Source of the DNA: Methylobacterium gnaphalii
Lineage (GTDB): Bacteria > Pseudomonadota > Alphaproteobacteria > Rhizobiales > Beijerinckiaceae
Length of the DNA: 64,000 nucleotides
NCBI RefSeq assembly: GCF_007992215.1
Contig: NZ_BJZV01000002.1
Location: 62,001 to 126,000, forward strand
Reading direction: 5' to 3'
A program made the translations under genes and the position numbers. Under the pieces are notes generated by a model. The model was not told where the DNA came from. It ran no database searches and worked only from the letters and a program-made list of their open reading frames with translations. Positions 61,857-64,000 of the stretch are shown here, in pieces (positions within the stretch are counted from its first letter, which is position 1; each line of letters opens with the position of its first letter).

Positions 61857-63482
61857 ATGCGCTCGCTCAAGGTTCGGTTCGCGCTACTGTTGATCGGCAC
61901 CGCCCTGCTCGTGGTGTTCGCGGCAGCGGGGGTGTTCTGGTCGACGACCCTGTCCGAGCGCACGATTGATCGCGTGCTCGCGGCCCAGCATCGCCTCGAA
62001 TTGCTCGCGGAAGTTTCGGGGCGGCTGACGCAATATGGGCTCGCCGCTGTCGAGACCCTCGGTAATCCAGATACGCCGCCCGAAGCGCTGTCTGTCACCC
62101 GCGATGCGGTGGACAAAGCCCTCAACAAGGTTGAGGCGGCAATCGGCGGCAGCATCGCCGCGACGGCGGATCAGGCCGAGCAGTTCCGGTACGTGGCCCG
62201 GACCCGACCACTGGCGAAGCTCCGCGCAGCGCGCGTGATCCTCGACCGGCAAGTCTCGCTGATCCAGCGTGAGCTCGATCCGGACAAGCGCAAGAGCATG
62301 ATTCAGGGCACCCTGAACGGCTTCGGCGCCATGACCGGGCAACCGCTCTCGCTGCTGATCGAGGCGGAAAGGCGCGCGATGACGGCCGGCTCGGAGGAGG
62401 CCCGTGCCATCTCGCAACGTATGCGAATTCTGTCGCTCCTCGGCCTCGCCATCGCGTTCAGCCTTGTAGGGGTCCTCTACCGGAGTGTGACGCGACCGAC
62501 GCTTGCGCGTATCGAGGCCGTTCGCAAGGCGGCCGGCGCTGTTGGTAGCGGTGCCCTCGATACGCGGCTCTCGGTGGCGACCCGGGACGAACTCGGTCTG
62601 TTGGTAGCAAACTTCAACCGCATGGCCGCCCGGCTCGGCCGGCGCGAGCGGCATGTCGCGGCGGATCGTGCCGCCCTCGAAGACACGATCGAGGCGCGCA
62701 CGGCAGATCTCCGCGCGGCCAACGAGCGACTTGAGATGGTCGACCGCTCGCGGCGTCGCTTCTTCGCCGACGTCAGCCACGAGCTGCGCACCCCGCTGAC
62801 GGTCATTCTCGGCGAGTGCGATCTCGCGACTCGCACGCAGAACAAGAGCGTCGATTACGGACCGGTCTTCGCGACGATCCGCAAGCGGGCGCAGGGGCTC
62901 AAGCGGCGGGTCGAGGACTTGCTGCGGGTCGCCCGATCCGAATCCGGCCAGATCGAGCTCGACCGGCGGCCCGTCAGCGCGCTCGCCGTACTGACCGCGG
63001 CGGTGGAGGGAACCGCATCCGAGGCTGCGAAACGCCGGGTCGCCTTGACCCTGGAACCGGGCGAGCGCGACATGGAACTGCGGGCCGACCCGGAATGGCT
63101 TCGCCAAGTCGTGGAAAGCCTTACCGACAACGCCCTGCGTCATGCGACCGGGCTGACCCGGATCGTCATCGCCCTCGACGAGGTGCGGGTGGCCGGCGGC
63201 GTCCGCGCGAGGCTGACCGTGACCGACGATGGTCCGGGGTTTCCCGAGCAGGGTGACGGGTTATTCGAGCGGTTCCGCCGTGACGCTCATGCCGGCGTAC
63301 CGGGCTTCGGCATAGGCTTGGCTCTAGCGCGCTGGGTGATCGAGCGTCATGATGGCTCGATCAGCCTGGGTTCCGGCGAGGACGGCCGAGGTGCGCGGGT
63401 GACGATCGACCTTCCGATCGCCGAAGAAACGGCGGCAGAGCCAAGGGCCGATCGCGAACGGGTAAGGACTGGCGCCGCATGA
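61857..63482 (+). CDS. Sensor histidine kinase
   Basis: This protein has about 541 residues from ATG 61857 (ATG 61842 gives five more). Two membrane segments (about 8-30 and about 185-205) enclose a periplasmic helical sensor region (about 35-180). A HAMP-like domain (about 205-260, TRLSVATRDELGLLVANFNRMA) and a coiled coil lead to the H-box FADVSHELRTPLTVIL with His308, then an HATPase with NALRHA, VTDDGPGFP and GFGIGLALARWVIERH. The response regulator gene overlaps its stop (ATGA). The signal is unknown; its location after fhc makes a C1-related role possible but unproven. Confidence 0.93.
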   Translation: MRSLKVRFALLLIGTALLVVFAAAGVFWSTTLSERTIDRVLAAQHRLELLAEVSGRLTQYGLAAVETLGNPDTPPEALSVTRDAVDKALNKVEAAIGGSIAATADQAEQFRYVARTRPLAKLRAARVILDRQVSLIQRELDPDKRKSMIQGTLNGFGAMTGQPLSLLIEAERRAMTAGSEEARAISQRMRILSLLGLAIAFSLVGVLYRSVTRPTLARIEAVRKAAGAVGSGALDTRLSVATRDELGLLVANFNRMAARLGRRERHVAADRAALEDTIEARTADLRAANERLEMVDRSRRRFFADVSHELRTPLTVILGECDLATRTQNKSVDYGPVFATIRKRAQGLKRRVEDLLRVARSESGQIELDRRPVSALAVLTAAVEGTASEAAKRRVALTLEPGERDMELRADPEWLRQVVESLTDNALRHATGLTRIVIALDEVRVAGGVRARLTVTDDGPGFPEQGDGLFERFRRDAHAGVPGFGIGLALARWVIERHDGSISLGSGEDGRGARVTIDLPIAEETAAEPRADRERVRTGAA

Positions 63483-64000
63483 CACGCGTTCTGATCGTTG
63501 AGGACGACAGCGACATCCGCGGCATGCTTGCGCGCGGTCTCGAAGCCGAGGGATTTTCCGTCGGCGTTGCGGAGCGGGTCGACGATGCGCTCGTTGCCGC
63601 GCGAGAAAATGCACCCGAGGCCGTGGTTCTCGACATCACCCTCCCCGACGGCTCAGGCCATGACGTCTGCCGGTCCCTGCGCGAGGGTGGCTATCCCGGC
63701 GCAATCCTGTTCCTGAGCGCCCGCGACGAGATCCGCGACCGGGCCGAAGGGCTGGCGCTCGGCGCCGATGACTACATCGTCAAGCCGTTCGTCTTCGACG
63801 AACTGCTCGCTCGCCTGCAGACCCACCTCTTGCGCCGCAAGGAAGCCGATTCACCGCGCACCATCGTGACGGCAGGACGGCTCGTGCTCGATCTTACCGT
63901 CCGACAGGTGAGCTTCGGGGATGCGTCGGCGCGCCTCACCCCCCGCGAGGCAGAGCTGCTGGCGCTGCTAATGGACCAGGTGAACAAACCGATCTCGCGT
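63479..64000 (+). CDS. Response regulator, OmpR-type (3' end outside window)
   Basis: The receiver domain has the acidic pair in VLIVEDDSDIRG, the phospho-acceptor Asp in AVVLDITLPDGSG, the conserved Ser in LFLSARDE and Lys in DDYIVKPFVFDELLARL. A winged-helix DNA-binding domain begins about residue 130 (GRLVLDLTVRQVSF, LTPREAELLALLM) and is cut by the window edge. The ATG overlaps the kinase stop by four bases, so the two form a pair. Targets are unknown. Confidence 0.93.
   Translation, partial: MTRVLIVEDDSDIRGMLARGLEAEGFSVGVAERVDDALVAARENAPEAVVLDITLPDGSGHDVCRSLREGGYPGAILFLSARDEIRDRAEGLALGADDYIVKPFVFDELLARLQTHLLRRKEADSPRTIVTAGRLVLDLTVRQVSFGDASARLTPREAELLALLMDQVNKPISR

Overview
The window is high-GC alphaproteobacterial DNA that I assign to Methylobacterium/Methylorubrum or a very close relative. 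The basis is gene content rather than any search: a lanmodulin gene next to a complete lutA-H lanthanide-uptake cluster, and a complete tetrahydromethanopterin (H4MPT)-linked formaldehyde oxidation island (fae, mtdB, mch, fhcBADC) with cofactor-biosynthesis genes. No rRNA, tRNA, CRISPR array, transposase or prophage gene was seen.

Layout. 1-1.5 kb: small exported or hydrophilic proteins. 1.5-7.5 kb: a thioesterase and an exopolysaccharide locus (Wza-like lipoprotein, Wzz/GumC-like protein with a degenerate kinase domain, CelD-like GNAT, polysaccharide deacetylase). 7.6-11.7 kb: an exported module in which a two-domain DUF4399 protein and a caspase-like protease are translationally coupled, and an adjacent divergent gene fuses a caspase-like domain that has lost both catalytic residues to a formylglycine-generating-enzyme-like domain. 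11.7-20.1 kb: housekeeping and small genes (heme A synthase, hemolysin III-like protein, class A penicillin-binding protein). 20.1-26.1 kb: an unexplained 0.9 kb gap, a trehalose-synthase-like GH13 enzyme, a metallo-beta-lactamase-fold hydrolase and gyrB. 26.1-29.5 kb: a second polysaccharide locus (GT4 glycosyltransferase plus a WcaJ-type initiating phosphotransferase).

30.1-39.5 kb is the lanthanide region, all on the minus strand: lutA (binding protein), lutB (beta-propeller), lutC, lutD, lutE (ATPase), lutF (permease), lutG, a strong terminator, then lutH (TonB receptor) and lanM (lanmodulin), each with its own leader and terminator. A 17-base sequence is repeated exactly upstream of lutH and of lanM, and its 10-base core recurs between lutA and the divergent gene at 39690. 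These are candidate regulatory sites.

39.7-61.4 kb is the C1 island. mfnB, mfnE, mfnF and DUF447 genes (methylofuran synthesis) are followed by two tandem MxaD-like SRPBCC proteins and a second beta-propeller protein. After a secreted phospholipase-A2-fold protein come a hydantoinase-like H4MPT-pathway protein, a HisA/HisF-like protein, a UDP-glucuronate decarboxylase, fae, a CitG/MdcB-like gene, a RimK-like ligase, mch, an ATP-grasp ligase, mtdB and beta-RFAP synthase. Divergent from these is fhcBADC. Together they take formaldehyde plus H4MPT through methylene-, methenyl- and formyl-H4MPT to formate, and supply the H4MPT and methylofuran cofactors. The window ends in a two-component system, cut by the edge.

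Function calls rest on my recognition of families and motifs in the translations; no database search was run.
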